Source of the DNA: Roseobacter sp. SK209-2-6
GTDB taxonomy: Bacteria; Pseudomonadota; Alphaproteobacteria; Rhodobacterales; Rhodobacteraceae
Reading direction: 5' to 3'
Length of the DNA stretch: 64,000 nt
Assembly (NCBI RefSeq): GCF_000169455.1
Contig: NZ_AAYC01000010.1
Location: 62,001-126,000 of the forward strand
Each line of letters begins with the position of its first letter. Position 1 is the first letter of the stretch. Positions 9,385-18,405 of the stretch are shown piece after piece. The notes under the pieces are model-generated. The model searched no databases. It was not told where the DNA came from and worked only from the letters and a program-made list of their open reading frames with translations. The position numbers and the translations under genes were made by a program.

Positions 9385-10944
9385 ATGTCAGACCTCTTTG
9401 ACGACCCCCAACCGGGCCAGAACACACCGGAGTTTAGCGTTTCGGAAATTTCCGGAGAGGTGAAGCGCACCCTGGAAGGAACCTTTGGCAGAATCCGGGT
9501 AAAGGGTGAAGTCGGTCGCGTGTTCAAAGCCCGCTCGGGCCATCTTTATTATGATATCAAAGATGACCGCTCTGTCCTGGCCTGCACCACCTGGAAAGGG
9601 CAGATCTCCAGTCTTTCGGTTGTCCCCGAAGAGGGATTGGAAGTGGTGGTGACCGGACGGCTCACCGCCTTTGGTGCGCAGTCCAAATACAACATGAATG
9701 TGGATGAAGTTGCGGTTGCGGGGCAGGGCGCGCTGATGGCGCTTTTGGAAAAGCGCAAGAAACAGCTGGAGGCCGAGGGTCTCTTTGCGATGGAGCGCAA
9801 AAAGCCGCTGCCCTATCTGCCACAGATCATCGGGGTGGTGACCTCACCGTCCGGTGCGGTGATCCGGGATATCCTGCACCGCCTGCGGGACCGCTTCCCG
9901 CGCAAGGTTTTGGTTTGGCCCGTGGCCGTGCAGGGGCAGAACTGTGCGCCAGAGGTGGCGCGTGCTATCGAAGGGTTCAACCGGTTGACGCCAGGCGGCG
10001 CCTTGCCACGTCCTGATCTGATCATTGTTGCCCGCGGTGGAGGAGCGATTGAAGATCTCTGGGGCTTTAACGAAGAAATCGTGGCGCGGGCTGCCGCCGC
10101 CAGTGAGATCCCGCTGATCTCGGCCGTTGGTCATGAGACTGACACGACATTGATCGATTTTGTTTCCGATCTGCGCGCGCCAACGCCCACAGCAGCTGCG
10201 GAACATGCGGTGCCTGTGCGGTTGGAATTGATGGCCTGGAGCGAGGCACAGGGGGCACGGCTTACCCGTGGTGTGAGCCAGGCGGTGCAGCAGCGCCGTC
10301 AACGATTGAATGATCTGTCCCGTGCAATTCCACGGCCTGAAACTCTGCTGGAGACACCACGCCAGCGTCTGGACCGGGTTTCAGAAACGCTGCCGCGCGC
10401 CCTGATGGCTGGGGTGCAAAAGCGTCAGGTCACCCTGAGCCGCGCAGCTGCGGCGCTGCGCCCCGCAACCCTGCGTCAACTGGTTTCCTCCCGTCAGGAC
10501 CGTTTGCGAAACCTTTCTTCGCGACTGAGCCCACGCCCACTTGACCAAGAAGTTGACAGGCAAAAAGAGCAGCTCTCACGTCTGGGGATCCGGCTGAAGT
10601 CCGCGCAGGACCTGCGCCTGGAGCGGATGCAGCGATCTCTCGCGACAGCTGGCCGCCAACTGGAAATCCTTAGCTATAAAGCAACGTTGGACCGGGGCTA
10701 TGCTGTTGTGCGAAGTGGTGCGGATTTGATTACGAGCTCGGTTGAAGCACAGAATGCTGGCCCATTGACGATTGAGTTTGCGGATGGCGAATTTCGACTG
10801 GAAAACACCGAGGAAGCGGCTACGGAGGCCGCAAGCGGGCCTCAGCAGAAATCGGCATCGTCGAAACAGGTGACGTCGAAACCGGTGAAACAAACAAAGG
10901 CAAAACCTGAGAAGCCAGATGGAGAGCAAGGCTCTCTCTTCTGA
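9385..10944 (+). CDS. xseA: Exodeoxyribonuclease VII large subunit
   Basis: XseA is the catalytic subunit of the single-strand exonuclease. The 519-residue product has an N-terminal OB fold, the conserved central segment DLIIVARGGGAIEDLWGFNEE and GHETDTTLIDFVSDLRAPTPTAAAE, a long coiled-coil region (about 285-430), and a charged Lys-rich tail. The ATG at 9385 (MSDLFDD) fits the family start; the frame extends upstream into the purD region only by chance. The small subunit gene xseB is not in the window. Confidence 0.96.
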   Translation: MSDLFDDPQPGQNTPEFSVSEISGEVKRTLEGTFGRIRVKGEVGRVFKARSGHLYYDIKDDRSVLACTTWKGQISSLSVVPEEGLEVVVTGRLTAFGAQSKYNMNVDEVAVAGQGALMALLEKRKKQLEAEGLFAMERKKPLPYLPQIIGVVTSPSGAVIRDILHRLRDRFPRKVLVWPVAVQGQNCAPEVARAIEGFNRLTPGGALPRPDLIIVARGGGAIEDLWGFNEEIVARAAAASEIPLISAVGHETDTTLIDFVSDLRAPTPTAAAEHAVPVRLELMAWSEAQGARLTRGVSQAVQQRRQRLNDLSRAIPRPETLLETPRQRLDRVSETLPRALMAGVQKRQVTLSRAAAALRPATLRQLVSSRQDRLRNLSSRLSPRPLDQEVDRQKEQLSRLGIRLKSAQDLRLERMQRSLATAGRQLEILSYKATLDRGYAVVRSGADLITSSVEAQNAGPLTIEFADGEFRLENTEEAATEAASGPQQKSASSKQVTSKPVKQTKAKPEKPDGEQGSLF

Positions 10945-10992
10945 TCGTACTTTTCTGGTCGCATGGACCCTGAACGCCGTCTAATCGTTTGT

Positions 10993-11394
10993 TCAGACAC
11001 CGGTGTCTGGGCCCATGCAATACATCTCTGCGCCAAAGTCCTCGGCCTCATAAAGCTCGGTTGCTTGTGGGTCGTTTTCAAAGCGCGCAAATAGACCCTT
11101 GGACGACAGCTCAAAACTCCAGCATTGAGGATCCAGCCGATCTTCATAGACAAAGCAGATCTGATCAGCCTCTTGGTACCAGTGGCCTTCTTGACAGCGG
11201 CCATCCAGAAACGACCAGATAACTCTTTGTCCTGGGAGATAACGCTCAACCCCGTAGGCTTGGCCTGCAAAACCGTAAAAGAGGGTTTTCCCGCGAGTGT
11301 AGCGGTCAAATTCCTCTGCACTAAGAGGCTCCCCGCTGTGCCCGGTGAGCGGGGTTAGGATCAGCAGGGCAAAGAGAATCACAAACTGGCGCAT
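10993..11394 (-). CDS. Exported hypothetical protein
   Basis: This 133-residue protein has a clear signal peptide (residues 1-20) and four Cys in the mature part, two in a CQEGHWYQEADQICF stretch, which suggests disulfides in the periplasm. Aromatic and acidic residues are frequent. I do not recognise a characterised family. It lies 32 bp after the AlkB-like gene on the same strand and may be co-transcribed with it. Confidence 0.65.
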   Translation of the reverse strand: MRQFVILFALLILTPLTGHSGEPLSAEEFDRYTRGKTLFYGFAGQAYGVERYLPGQRVIWSFLDGRCQEGHWYQEADQICFVYEDRLDPQCWSFELSSKGLFARFENDPQATELYEAEDFGAEMYCMGPDTGV

Positions 11395-11426
11395 AAATGA
11401 ATTGTGCCAGAGGTCGCGATATCAGT

Positions 11427-12464
11427 CTAAGCTTTGTGGTCCTGGTGGCGGCAGTCAATGGATTGCTGGACCATTGTACGGTTCATGACCCGGCGCCAAA
11501 GTGGGGGAAACAAGGCCAGCACTGCCATAACCGGAAGGGAGTAGGGCAAGAGAGGCATCGCCGGTTCAAGGCGTAGCTCTGGGTAGCGGCGTTTGGGCGA
11601 CAGGTGGTGATCCGAATGTCGAGGCGCGTTCAGCATCATGGAGGAGGAGTACCAATGCGGTGCATTCCAGGAATGTGCAGGCCCAACCGGTTCAGGTCGG
11701 CCATCTGCCCGGCTATTTCGTTGCAACCCGTAGTGTTGCACATAGTCCGCCAGCAAGATCTGCACCTGGGCATAGAAGGCCACAAACAGGCAGGCACCAA
11801 GGCCCGCTATCCCGCCCACAAGATAGGCAAGGCCCAGCGTTAAAACGGCTCCGCCAGAATACGCAAGATAGGGATGCGACAAAGGGGAGGCAGGCTTTTC
11901 CCTCCTGGCACGCGCTTGGTTTTCAGCGACGAGCCCCGCACGAAGCGACCCAATCCAGGCGCGTGGGAAAAAGCGATAAAAGCCCTCACCCTGTCGGGCG
12001 GTGTTGGGATCCATCCTGGTTGCCACATGAACGTGGTGAACTTTCAAATGGGCCGAAACATGATGTCCAAAGAGCATCGAGCAATAGACCAGAAGACCGA
12101 GCCGGCGCATCCCTCTGGAAGGGTGGTGGATCAACTCATGTGCGTTGGGATGGCTGATCTGCCCCATGAAAAGTGCAAAACTCAGTAAGAGTGCAAACCC
12201 GGAACCGAGCGGAAGGTTGAGCGCTGCGTCAAGCACCGGATAGAGAACGAGGATATGTCCCAGAGCAAGGCAGACTGAAAGTAGGTCTGCAAAAACGCCC
12301 GGTTCCCGGACCTGATTGCGTCGCCCGATCTGATCCAAGCCAAAAACAAGCAGGGTTTGGTAAAGCAATGCCAACCAGGGGAGCCAAGACATTTCGTTGG
12401 CCCAAATCGCTGAAGCCGCCAATAGGGCCAATGGGCTGAGGCTGGCAAATGCAAACCAAAACAC
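11427..12464 (-). CDS. AlkB-like membrane di-iron hydroxylase
   Basis: This is a 345-residue integral membrane protein of the alkane 1-monooxygenase/fatty acid desaturase superfamily. The iron-binding histidine boxes are HELIH (109-113), HLKVHH (139-144) and HSDHH (283-287), and the alkane hydroxylase motif HYGL is at 244-247. It starts with GTG at 12464, five bases after GGAGG. A rubredoxin partner is not nearby. Roseobacter AlkB-like proteins may hydroxylate alkanes or other terminal methyl groups, so the substrate is left open. Confidence 0.85.
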   Translation of the reverse strand: MFWFAFASLSPLALLAASAIWANEMSWLPWLALLYQTLLVFGLDQIGRRNQVREPGVFADLLSVCLALGHILVLYPVLDAALNLPLGSGFALLLSFALFMGQISHPNAHELIHHPSRGMRRLGLLVYCSMLFGHHVSAHLKVHHVHVATRMDPNTARQGEGFYRFFPRAWIGSLRAGLVAENQARARREKPASPLSHPYLAYSGGAVLTLGLAYLVGGIAGLGACLFVAFYAQVQILLADYVQHYGLQRNSRADGRPEPVGPAHSWNAPHWYSSSMMLNAPRHSDHHLSPKRRYPELRLEPAMPLLPYSLPVMAVLALFPPLWRRVMNRTMVQQSIDCRHQDHKA

Positions 12465-12575
12465 GTCAACCTCCTCCTTGGCGCGACAACAGAGCTTTCC
12501 TTTTGGTCACCTTTGACCAAAGCCCGGTGAAAGGGCAAGCATGTTGGTCTAGACAAAGGCGCTGGGGGTGAGGGC

Positions 12576-13226
12576 ATGACACTCGGGACTATTTTGGCAA
12601 CAATTGCTGCGCTTTCAGCGCTGGGCTATCTCTTTTTTTGCGCCAAGGAAGCTTCTGCACTGCGAAGTTTCCTCAAAACAATCTCCGTTGCCCTATTGGG
12701 GCTCGCCGCTTGGATGGCGGGTGCTCCTATGTTGCTGGTCTTGGCGCTTTTGCTCTGCGCACTGGGGGATTTCTTCCTTTCCCGCGAAGGGGAAGGGGCC
12801 TTTATGGCTGGGGTCGGCGCCTTTGCAGCGGGACATCTGGTCTATGTTGTTTTGTTTTTGGGGCTGGAAGAAAGCGTGTTGGCACGTCTCTTTGGTTTGC
12901 CTAATGCTTTGTTTGCTTTGCTGATTTTGGTCGTAGGAGCTGCGATGATGCGGATCCTTGCGCCAAAAGCCGGTGAATTGAAATTCGCGGTGCTGGCCTA
13001 TATCCCAATCATCTTGTCCATGGGGCTTGCAGCGCTCAGCATAGAAGCAACAGGCGCGTTGCTTTGGATCTTGCCTGCGGCTCTGGCCTTTATGGTTTCA
13101 GACATTGTTCTGGCCTTTGAGACCTTTGTGCTGGCTGAGGACCATTGGCTGCGGCGCTGGACACCCTATGCTGTCTGGCCACTTTACTGGGGTGCACAGG
13201 GCGGGTTTTTTCTGGCATTTTCCTGA
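12576..13226 (+). CDS. YhhN-family membrane protein (lysoplasmalogenase-like)
   Basis: The 216-residue protein has about seven to eight transmembrane helices and the family-typical ALGDFFLSREG and MVSDIVLAFETFV segments, with buried Asp residues. YhhN/TMEM86 members include lysoplasmalogenases that cleave the vinyl-ether bond; this activity is not established for bacterial members in general. It stands between the divergent AlkB-like gene and ftsY. Confidence 0.8.
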   Translation: MTLGTILATIAALSALGYLFFCAKEASALRSFLKTISVALLGLAAWMAGAPMLLVLALLLCALGDFFLSREGEGAFMAGVGAFAAGHLVYVVLFLGLEESVLARLFGLPNALFALLILVVGAAMMRILAPKAGELKFAVLAYIPIILSMGLAALSIEATGALLWILPAALAFMVSDIVLAFETFVLAEDHWLRRWTPYAVWPLYWGAQGGFFLAFS

Positions 13227-13302
13227 GGCTGCGACCTCATCTGCTTTGCAACCGGCGCCAAAGCGCATTAGGTGGGGGTGAAACCCTTTTGCGGAGGCCC
13301 GG

Positions 13303-14439
13303 ATGGCGTTTTTCTCAAAGCTCAAGGAGCGTTTGTTCAAATCCTCGTCAAAGCTTGATGAGGGGTTGGATGCGATCGTGGAAGACGGCGCAGATAGCCC
13401 TGTTGCGGCGCCGGAAGCACCTGTCGCCGAACCCGCGCTACAAGAGCAGCCCATAGAACAACCGGCTGAAGAAAAAACGACTGAACGGGACAGCCAAGCG
13501 GCTGAGCCGAGCCCAGCTCCGGCAGCCTCGGCTCCAGAGAGCAAAGCCAAGTCGCCTGGTCTTTTGGGGCGACTGATTGGACGTAGCAGCGCCAGTGAAC
13601 CACGGCGGGTTCTGGATGACGATATGCTGGAGCAGCTGGAAGAGTTGCTGATTGCTGCAGATATGGGGGTGGATACGGCACTTCGCGTGACCTCCAACAT
13701 GGCAGAGGGGCGACTGGGTAAAAAACTCTCAGCCCGCGAAATCAAAGAACTGCTTGCCGCTGAAGTTGCCCGTGTCATGGAGACGGTCGCGAAGCCCATG
13801 CCGATCTATGCGCATCGTCCACAGGTGGTGCTGGTGGTTGGGGTGAATGGCTCTGGCAAGACGACAACCATCGGTAAACTGGCCAGCCAATTCAAAGGCG
13901 CAGGCAAGAAAGTGGTCATTGCCGCTGGCGATACATTCCGTGCCGCCGCAGTGGAGCAGTTGCAGGTCTGGGGCGAACGAGCGGGTGTGCCGGTTCTGAC
14001 GGCCCCGGAAGGGTCTGATCCTGCCAGCCTTGCCTTTGATGCAATGACAAAGGCGCAGGAAGAGGGGGCTGATCTGTTGATGATCGACACCGCTGGGCGA
14101 TTGCAAAACCGCGCGGACCTGATGGAAGAACTGGCCAAGATCGTTCGGGTGATCCGGAAAAAGGACGAAACAGCGCCACACAATACGCTTTTGGTTCTGG
14201 ATGCAACCACCGGTCAAAACGCGCTCAGCCAGGTAGAGACCTTCCGCAAGATCTCTGATGTGTCCGGACTGGTGATGACCAAGCTCGATGGCACCGCAAA
14301 GGGCGGCGTTCTGGTGGCGCTGGCGGATAAATTTGGCCTGCCCATCCACGCGATCGGCGTGGGCGAACAGATTGATGACCTTGCGCCCTTTGACCCAGAG
14401 GAATTTGCAGCGGCTCTGACCGGTCTGGACCAGAGCTAA
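13303..14439 (+). CDS. ftsY: Signal recognition particle receptor FtsY
   Basis: FtsY is the GTPase that docks SRP-bound ribosomes at the membrane. The 378-residue product has an acidic, Pro/Ala-rich N-terminal region (about 20-90) and a helical N domain. The SRP-type G domain has the P-loop GVNGSGKTT (180-188), DTFRAAA, DTAGRLQNR and TKLDGTAKGG. GCGGAGG precedes the ATG. The gap to the following EamA gene is 57 bp. Confidence 0.97.
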   Translation: MAFFSKLKERLFKSSSKLDEGLDAIVEDGADSPVAAPEAPVAEPALQEQPIEQPAEEKTTERDSQAAEPSPAPAASAPESKAKSPGLLGRLIGRSSASEPRRVLDDDMLEQLEELLIAADMGVDTALRVTSNMAEGRLGKKLSAREIKELLAAEVARVMETVAKPMPIYAHRPQVVLVVGVNGSGKTTTIGKLASQFKGAGKKVVIAAGDTFRAAAVEQLQVWGERAGVPVLTAPEGSDPASLAFDAMTKAQEEGADLLMIDTAGRLQNRADLMEELAKIVRVIRKKDETAPHNTLLVLDATTGQNALSQVETFRKISDVSGLVMTKLDGTAKGGVLVALADKFGLPIHAIGVGEQIDDLAPFDPEEFAAALTGLDQS

Positions 14440-14496
14440 GGCAATTTCCGGGTTTTCTAACAGCGGGGGCCTTGCGCCTTTGTCCGCAAAAGGCTT

Positions 14497-15405
14497 TTGA
14501 GTTTGAGCGATTGGCTGATTTCATTGGAAGGGACCGAGGCCGGGCATCAGGTTGCCCTTGCCCTGGCCATCATGGCGGCCTTCCTGCATGCGGTCTTTGG
14601 CGCCCTGCAAAAAGGTCGCCATGATCCATGGCTGTCGCGCGGGGCGATCGATCTCTCCTATTGCCTGATGGCCGCGCCTTTTGCGCTATTCGTGGTGCCC
14701 TGGCCTGAACCGCATATGTGGCTGATCTTCTTGATCATCTGGGTCATTCATATCTGCTACAAACTGCTGCAGGCCTTGGCCTATACCAAGGGCAGCTACA
14801 CGGTGGTCTACCCGGTGGTGCGCGGCACTGGACCGTTTTTTACCGTGATCGGCGCCTATCTTCTGTTCGGGGAAGTCTTCTCGCTCACGCAGTGGATGGG
14901 CGTCGGCGTTTTGCTGGCGGGGATCTTTGGGCTGGCGGCGTATAATTTCCGCCATCTGACGGTTGAGCGCGAAACTCTCGGCATTGCCTTGGCGCTTGCG
15001 GTTGCGACAGGGCTCTTTGTGGCGCTCTACACCACCTATGATGCCTATGGCATCCGGGCGACGGCGGATCCGTTTACCTTTCTGGCCTGGTTCTTCATGA
15101 TCGATGGGGCGACATTCCCATTTTTGGCCTTTGCGCATTGGCGTCGCATGGCGAATCCACCTGCGCTGGGCCCCTTGATGTTGAAGGGCGGCTTTGGTGG
15201 CATCGTCGCTTTTATGTCCTTTGGTGCGATCATGCTGGCAACCCGGCTCGATAAGGTCGGTGAGGCGGCGGTCCTGCGCGAGACCTCAACCGTCTTTGCC
15301 GCCCTTATCGGCTGGCTTGTGCTGAAGGAAACCGTAGGCCCGCGTAGGATCGCCTTGATGGCTTTGATCGCGTTGGGTGCCGTGATAGTGGAGATGGGCG
15401 GGTAA
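14497..15405 (+). CDS. EamA/DMT-family transporter
   Basis: The 302-residue protein has ten predicted transmembrane helices in two repeated halves, as in drug/metabolite transporters. The second half carries the typical VLRETSTVFAALIGWLVLKE segment. The start is uncertain: TTG at 14497 gives the longest product and a second TTG lies 6 bp on. The substrate is unknown. It is followed after 40 bp by yciB, and the ftsY-DMT-yciB order suggests one transcription unit. Confidence 0.85.
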   Translation: MSLSDWLISLEGTEAGHQVALALAIMAAFLHAVFGALQKGRHDPWLSRGAIDLSYCLMAAPFALFVVPWPEPHMWLIFLIIWVIHICYKLLQALAYTKGSYTVVYPVVRGTGPFFTVIGAYLLFGEVFSLTQWMGVGVLLAGIFGLAAYNFRHLTVERETLGIALALAVATGLFVALYTTYDAYGIRATADPFTFLAWFFMIDGATFPFLAFAHWRRMANPPALGPLMLKGGFGGIVAFMSFGAIMLATRLDKVGEAAVLRETSTVFAALIGWLVLKETVGPRRIALMALIALGAVIVEMGG

Positions 15406-15445
15406 GCGCGCTCGCCAGATTTACGCAAGACCCTGAGGAGCCCCA

Positions 15446-16048
15446 ATGGCTGAGAAGAAGATCAATCCAACGCTGAAAATGCTGCTGGAACTTGGCCCCG
15501 TGGCCCTGTTCTTTGTTGGCTACCTCAAATTGCGTGATGAGGTATTTCTGATTGGCGGGCAGGAATACGATGGGTTCATCGTGGTAACTGCAGGGTTCAT
15601 TCCGCTCATGATCCTGTCGACTTTCGCGCTCTGGCGACTTACCGGGCATCTTTCGCGGATGCAGCTGGCGACGCTGGTGCTGGTGGTGATCTTTGGCGGG
15701 CTTTCGGTCTGGTTCAACGATGAGCGCTTCTTCAAAATCAAACCAACGCTGATTTACCTTTTGTTTGGTGGCATTCTGGGCATTGGTCTCTTGCGGGGAC
15801 AAAGCTATCTCAAAGTTGTGATGGAAGAACTGATGCCGCTGGAACAGGAAGGCTGGATGATCCTGACCCGCAGAATGTGCTTCTTTTTCCTCTCCCTGGC
15901 CATCGCCAATGAAGCGATATGGCGCACCATGAGCACGGATAGCTGGGTCTACTTTAAAACCTTTGGCCTGCCGGTCGCCATGTTTGGCTTCTTCATGCTG
16001 CAGGGGCAGGTCTTTTCCAAATATGGCATCGAGCAGGAAGAGGGCTAG
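15446..16048 (+). CDS. yciB: Inner membrane protein YciB (septation protein A family)
   Basis: The 200-residue protein has five to six membrane helices. It shows the family pattern: an N-terminal ELGPVALFFVGY, a central GGLSVWFNDERFFKIKPT and a late NEAIWRTMSTDSWV. YciB/IspZ proteins affect cell envelope and division in enterobacteria, with the mechanism unsettled. It is the last gene of the ftsY block before the gene-poor stretch. Confidence 0.92.
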   Translation: MAEKKINPTLKMLLELGPVALFFVGYLKLRDEVFLIGGQEYDGFIVVTAGFIPLMILSTFALWRLTGHLSRMQLATLVLVVIFGGLSVWFNDERFFKIKPTLIYLLFGGILGIGLLRGQSYLKVVMEELMPLEQEGWMILTRRMCFFFLSLAIANEAIWRTMSTDSWVYFKTFGLPVAMFGFFMLQGQVFSKYGIEQEEG

Positions 16049-16678
16049 CCTATTAGGAATACCCGATGACGCGCCCGCCGCTCTAGATTTGACTGGGCGG
16101 CACAACAGAAGCGTCAGAAGATTTCATGAAGGTAGACTGTGCATCCATTGGTGACCTGTTGCCAAGGATCACGAAACATCGTTTTGACAGCGCGCATTCC
16201 TAACTGACTGTGGGCCACTGAGCCGTCCAGATATGCCGCTTCATTCGGGACTAGAACCCCCGGGGTGTTCCCGGCCTTGGGTAATCTGTCGTTGGAGATT
16301 TAGAACCAATGGCGGCCTAAGCTGAGAGAAGGTTCGGCCCACCTGGTTGGACTGAAAATGAGGCGCGTTTGCAGCAAAGCAAAGGGTGCGCCTCGGGCGT
16401 CTTACATCTGATCTCTTCTCGCTTTTGGAAACGGCTTTGTCCCGCCCGAAGTGGACATCAGCGGGTGTGACGTTGTTCAGGCTCTCGTGGTAGTGCTTTT
16501 GGCTAGGTGCTGATGTCAGACTCAGCGCGTTTCTGTCTTTCCTGAGACATCAAAAATTGATGCCTCTTGTAAGGCGCGCGGGAAGCTGTTCGATGCCTTG
16601 TCCTCAGGATGATCAAACCCACGGCTTAGGATCACAAGATGTAGAAGGCCTTCGTTTGTTCTGGCAGAGAGAACCACG
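16049..16678. other. Gene-poor stretch with a transposase scar
   Basis: These 630 bp hold no convincing intact gene. The only recognisable content is the short transposase C-terminal remnant near 16415-16510. The rest is probably decayed sequence left from an insertion. Confidence 0.5.
16415..16510 (-). mobile_element. Remnant of an IS3-type transposase C-terminus
   Basis: The minus-strand reading QKHYHESLNNVTPADVHFGR, followed by DKAVSK, closely resembles the conserved end of IS3-group integrase-core transposases (YHESLxNxTPADVYFGR). The similarity begins abruptly at about 16504 and decays after the FGR motif. No catalytic residues, terminal repeats or target duplication could be found, so this is a scar, not a mobile unit. 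Confidence 0.5.
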
Positions 16679-16852
16679 CTACTGCTGATTTGCAGAGGTC
16701 ATTTTTTCAAGGTGTTCTTTTGCGGCCCGTAACTTGGCTTCGCAGGCTTCGATAAGGTCGTCAGCAGCATAGTCCTGGGCTTCGAGCAGGGTGATTTGCT
16801 GCTCGATAGAAGCGATCACTTCTTCCATCCGTTTGATTAGGGCTGCAGGCAT
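16679..16852 (-). CDS. 57-residue coiled-coil small protein
   Basis: A 57-codon gene starts at the ATG at 16852 with GGAAGG six bases upstream and ends with TAG at 16679-16681. The product, beginning MPAALIKRMEEVIASIEQ, is acidic, helical and heptad-like through most of its length, ending KMTSANQQ. It has no signal peptide or membrane segment. The promoter region carries a perfect 20-bp palindrome. It could be a small regulator or an antitoxin-like protein, but no partner is next to it. The function is unknown. Confidence 0.55.
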   Translation of the reverse strand: MPAALIKRMEEVIASIEQQITLLEAQDYAADDLIEACEAKLRAAKEHLEKMTSANQQ

Positions 16853-17217
16853 CAAAACCTTCCGAAACTATTCTGCGCGCAGAATAGCGAAACAAATCTG
16901 CGCAAAAAATATGTGAGTCAGATTTGCCTTTTTTGCTGCTTTTGCGCTCATCGGACCGATGTGAGCTGAGGGGGCTATCTGTTTGGGTGGGGGAAATATC
17001 TGCTTGTAACAGGGAATTTGAGTAATTATACAAATGTATAAATAAGGCGCGTAGACCTCTTGCAGCCCTGCTGGCTATGTCGGGGAGAAGGGCGGGAACG
17101 CTGCCCTGGCAAGGATCCTGCGGGTGTAAGGGGGTGAGGTTTTGTCAAAAGCTGGGCAATCCGCTTTTGATCAAGCTTTGAAAGATGGAATGTGACTGGA
17201 GCAGAGGAGAGCCTGTC
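16853..17217. other. Divergent promoter region before the transaminase gene
   Basis: This 365-bp region has no gene. It holds the 20-bp palindrome near its left end and a second inverted repeat at 17026-17041 (TTATAC-AAAT-GTATAA), about 180 bp before the transaminase start. Both may be regulator sites. A 90-codon frame on the minus strand at 16761-17033 overlaps the 57-residue gene and is rejected. Confidence 0.5.
16868..16887. promoter_or_regulatory. Perfect 20-bp palindrome before the 57-residue gene
   Basis: CTATTCTGCGCGCAGAATAG is a perfect dyad lying 16 bp upstream of the minus-strand start codon. A further half-site TCTGCGCA occurs at about 16897. The position suggests an operator, though a cruciform or attachment function is not excluded. 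Confidence 0.5.
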
Positions 17218-18405
17218 ATGAAGCAGACTGCGATCACAAAGCGTCTTGCCGGTTTGGGCGGGGCAAAGTGGGAGGTTTACCTCAAGGCCAAGGAACTGGT
17301 CGCGGAGGGGCATGACATTGTCGAAATGACAATTGGGGAACCTGATGTCGCGGCCCCTTCTGAACTTATCGAAGCGGGTGTTCAGTCGCTGCGCAATGGG
17401 CGAACCACCTATTCGAACGGACGCGGAGAGGCGGGGCTGCGTGCCGCACTGGCAGAGCATTACTCAAACCAGACCGGTCAGCTGATCAGCGACAATCAGG
17501 TTCTGTGCTTTCCTGGCACTCAGACAGCGCTTTTTGCGGTGCTTATGGGCGTAGCAGAGGCGGGTTGCGAGGTTCTAATCGGAGATCCGATGTATGCGAC
17601 CTATGAGGGGGTTGTACGCGCCAGTGGCGCCGATGTTGTGCCGGTTCCATTGCGGCCGGAAAACGGGTTTCGTATTTCTGCCCGCGATATTGCGGAGCGG
17701 ATCACGCCTCGCACTTCTGCCATTCTCTTGACAACGCCCCATAACCCCACCGGATCCATTTTGACCCGCGCGGATATCGAGGAGATTGGCGCGCTGGCCC
17801 TGGAACATGACCTGTGGATCATTTCCGATGAGGTCTATGCCGAGCTGGTCTTTGACGGGGCGGAGTTTGTCTCTCCACTGTCTGACCCAAAGCTCGCGGA
17901 GCGCGTCATTGTTGTCTCATCGGTGTCCAAATCGCATGCAGCACCGGGATTTCGCAGTGGCTGGTGCATCGGCCCAGAGGCATTTACCGATGCTCTCTTA
18001 CCCTTTTCCGAGACGATGCTCTTTGGAAACCAACCCTTCATTGCGGATATGACGGAATTGGCCATTCGCGAAGGCTCCAGTGTGGCTGCAGGTATGGCGT
18101 CCCGCTATGCCGCACGGGCGGAGCGACTGTATGAACGTCTGTCAGCGGAGACAAAGCTGAAGGTTCACAGACCGCAGGCGGGGATGTTTGCCATGATCGA
18201 GGTCTCTGCCACCGGCATGAATGGCGATGAATACGCGCTGCATCTGTTGGAGCGGGGCAAGGTTGCGGTCATGCCTGGTTCTTCTTTTGGCGACACCGTG
18301 GGCAACTGGGTTCGGGTGGCCTTGACGGTAGACGAAGAGAGCTTTGCCGCAGCCCTGGACCGGATCACCGCCCATGCAAAATCACTCGAGGTAGAACTGA
18401 CATGA
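17218..18405 (+). CDS. aruH: Class I PLP aminotransferase, arginine:pyruvate type
   Basis: The 395-residue fold-type I transaminase has the PLP-binding Lys238 in SSVSKSHAAPGFRSGW, the NPTG motif (TTPHNPTG) and the DEVYAEL aspartate. The ATG at 17218 is chosen because GAGGAG lies eight bases upstream; an earlier in-frame start adds 11 residues. It overlaps the next gene, a 2-ketoarginine decarboxylase-like ThDP enzyme, by 4 bp. In Pseudomonas the pair aruH-aruI transaminates arginine and decarboxylates 2-ketoarginine. The arginine specificity is inferred from this pairing. Confidence 0.75.
   Translation: MKQTAITKRLAGLGGAKWEVYLKAKELVAEGHDIVEMTIGEPDVAAPSELIEAGVQSLRNGRTTYSNGRGEAGLRAALAEHYSNQTGQLISDNQVLCFPGTQTALFAVLMGVAEAGCEVLIGDPMYATYEGVVRASGADVVPVPLRPENGFRISARDIAERITPRTSAILLTTPHNPTGSILTRADIEEIGALALEHDLWIISDEVYAELVFDGAEFVSPLSDPKLAERVIVVSSVSKSHAAPGFRSGWCIGPEAFTDALLPFSETMLFGNQPFIADMTELAIREGSSVAAGMASRYAARAERLYERLSAETKLKVHRPQAGMFAMIEVSATGMNGDEYALHLLERGKVAVMPGSSFGDTVGNWVRVALTVDEESFAAALDRITAHAKSLEVELT

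Noticed and set aside
9252-9527. N-terminal extension of the purD frame
   Set aside because: Adds 92 codons without family similarity and overlaps xseA.
16761-17033. 90-codon minus-strand frame
   Set aside because: It overlaps the better supported 57-codon gene in another frame and the palindrome, and is low-complexity in appearance.
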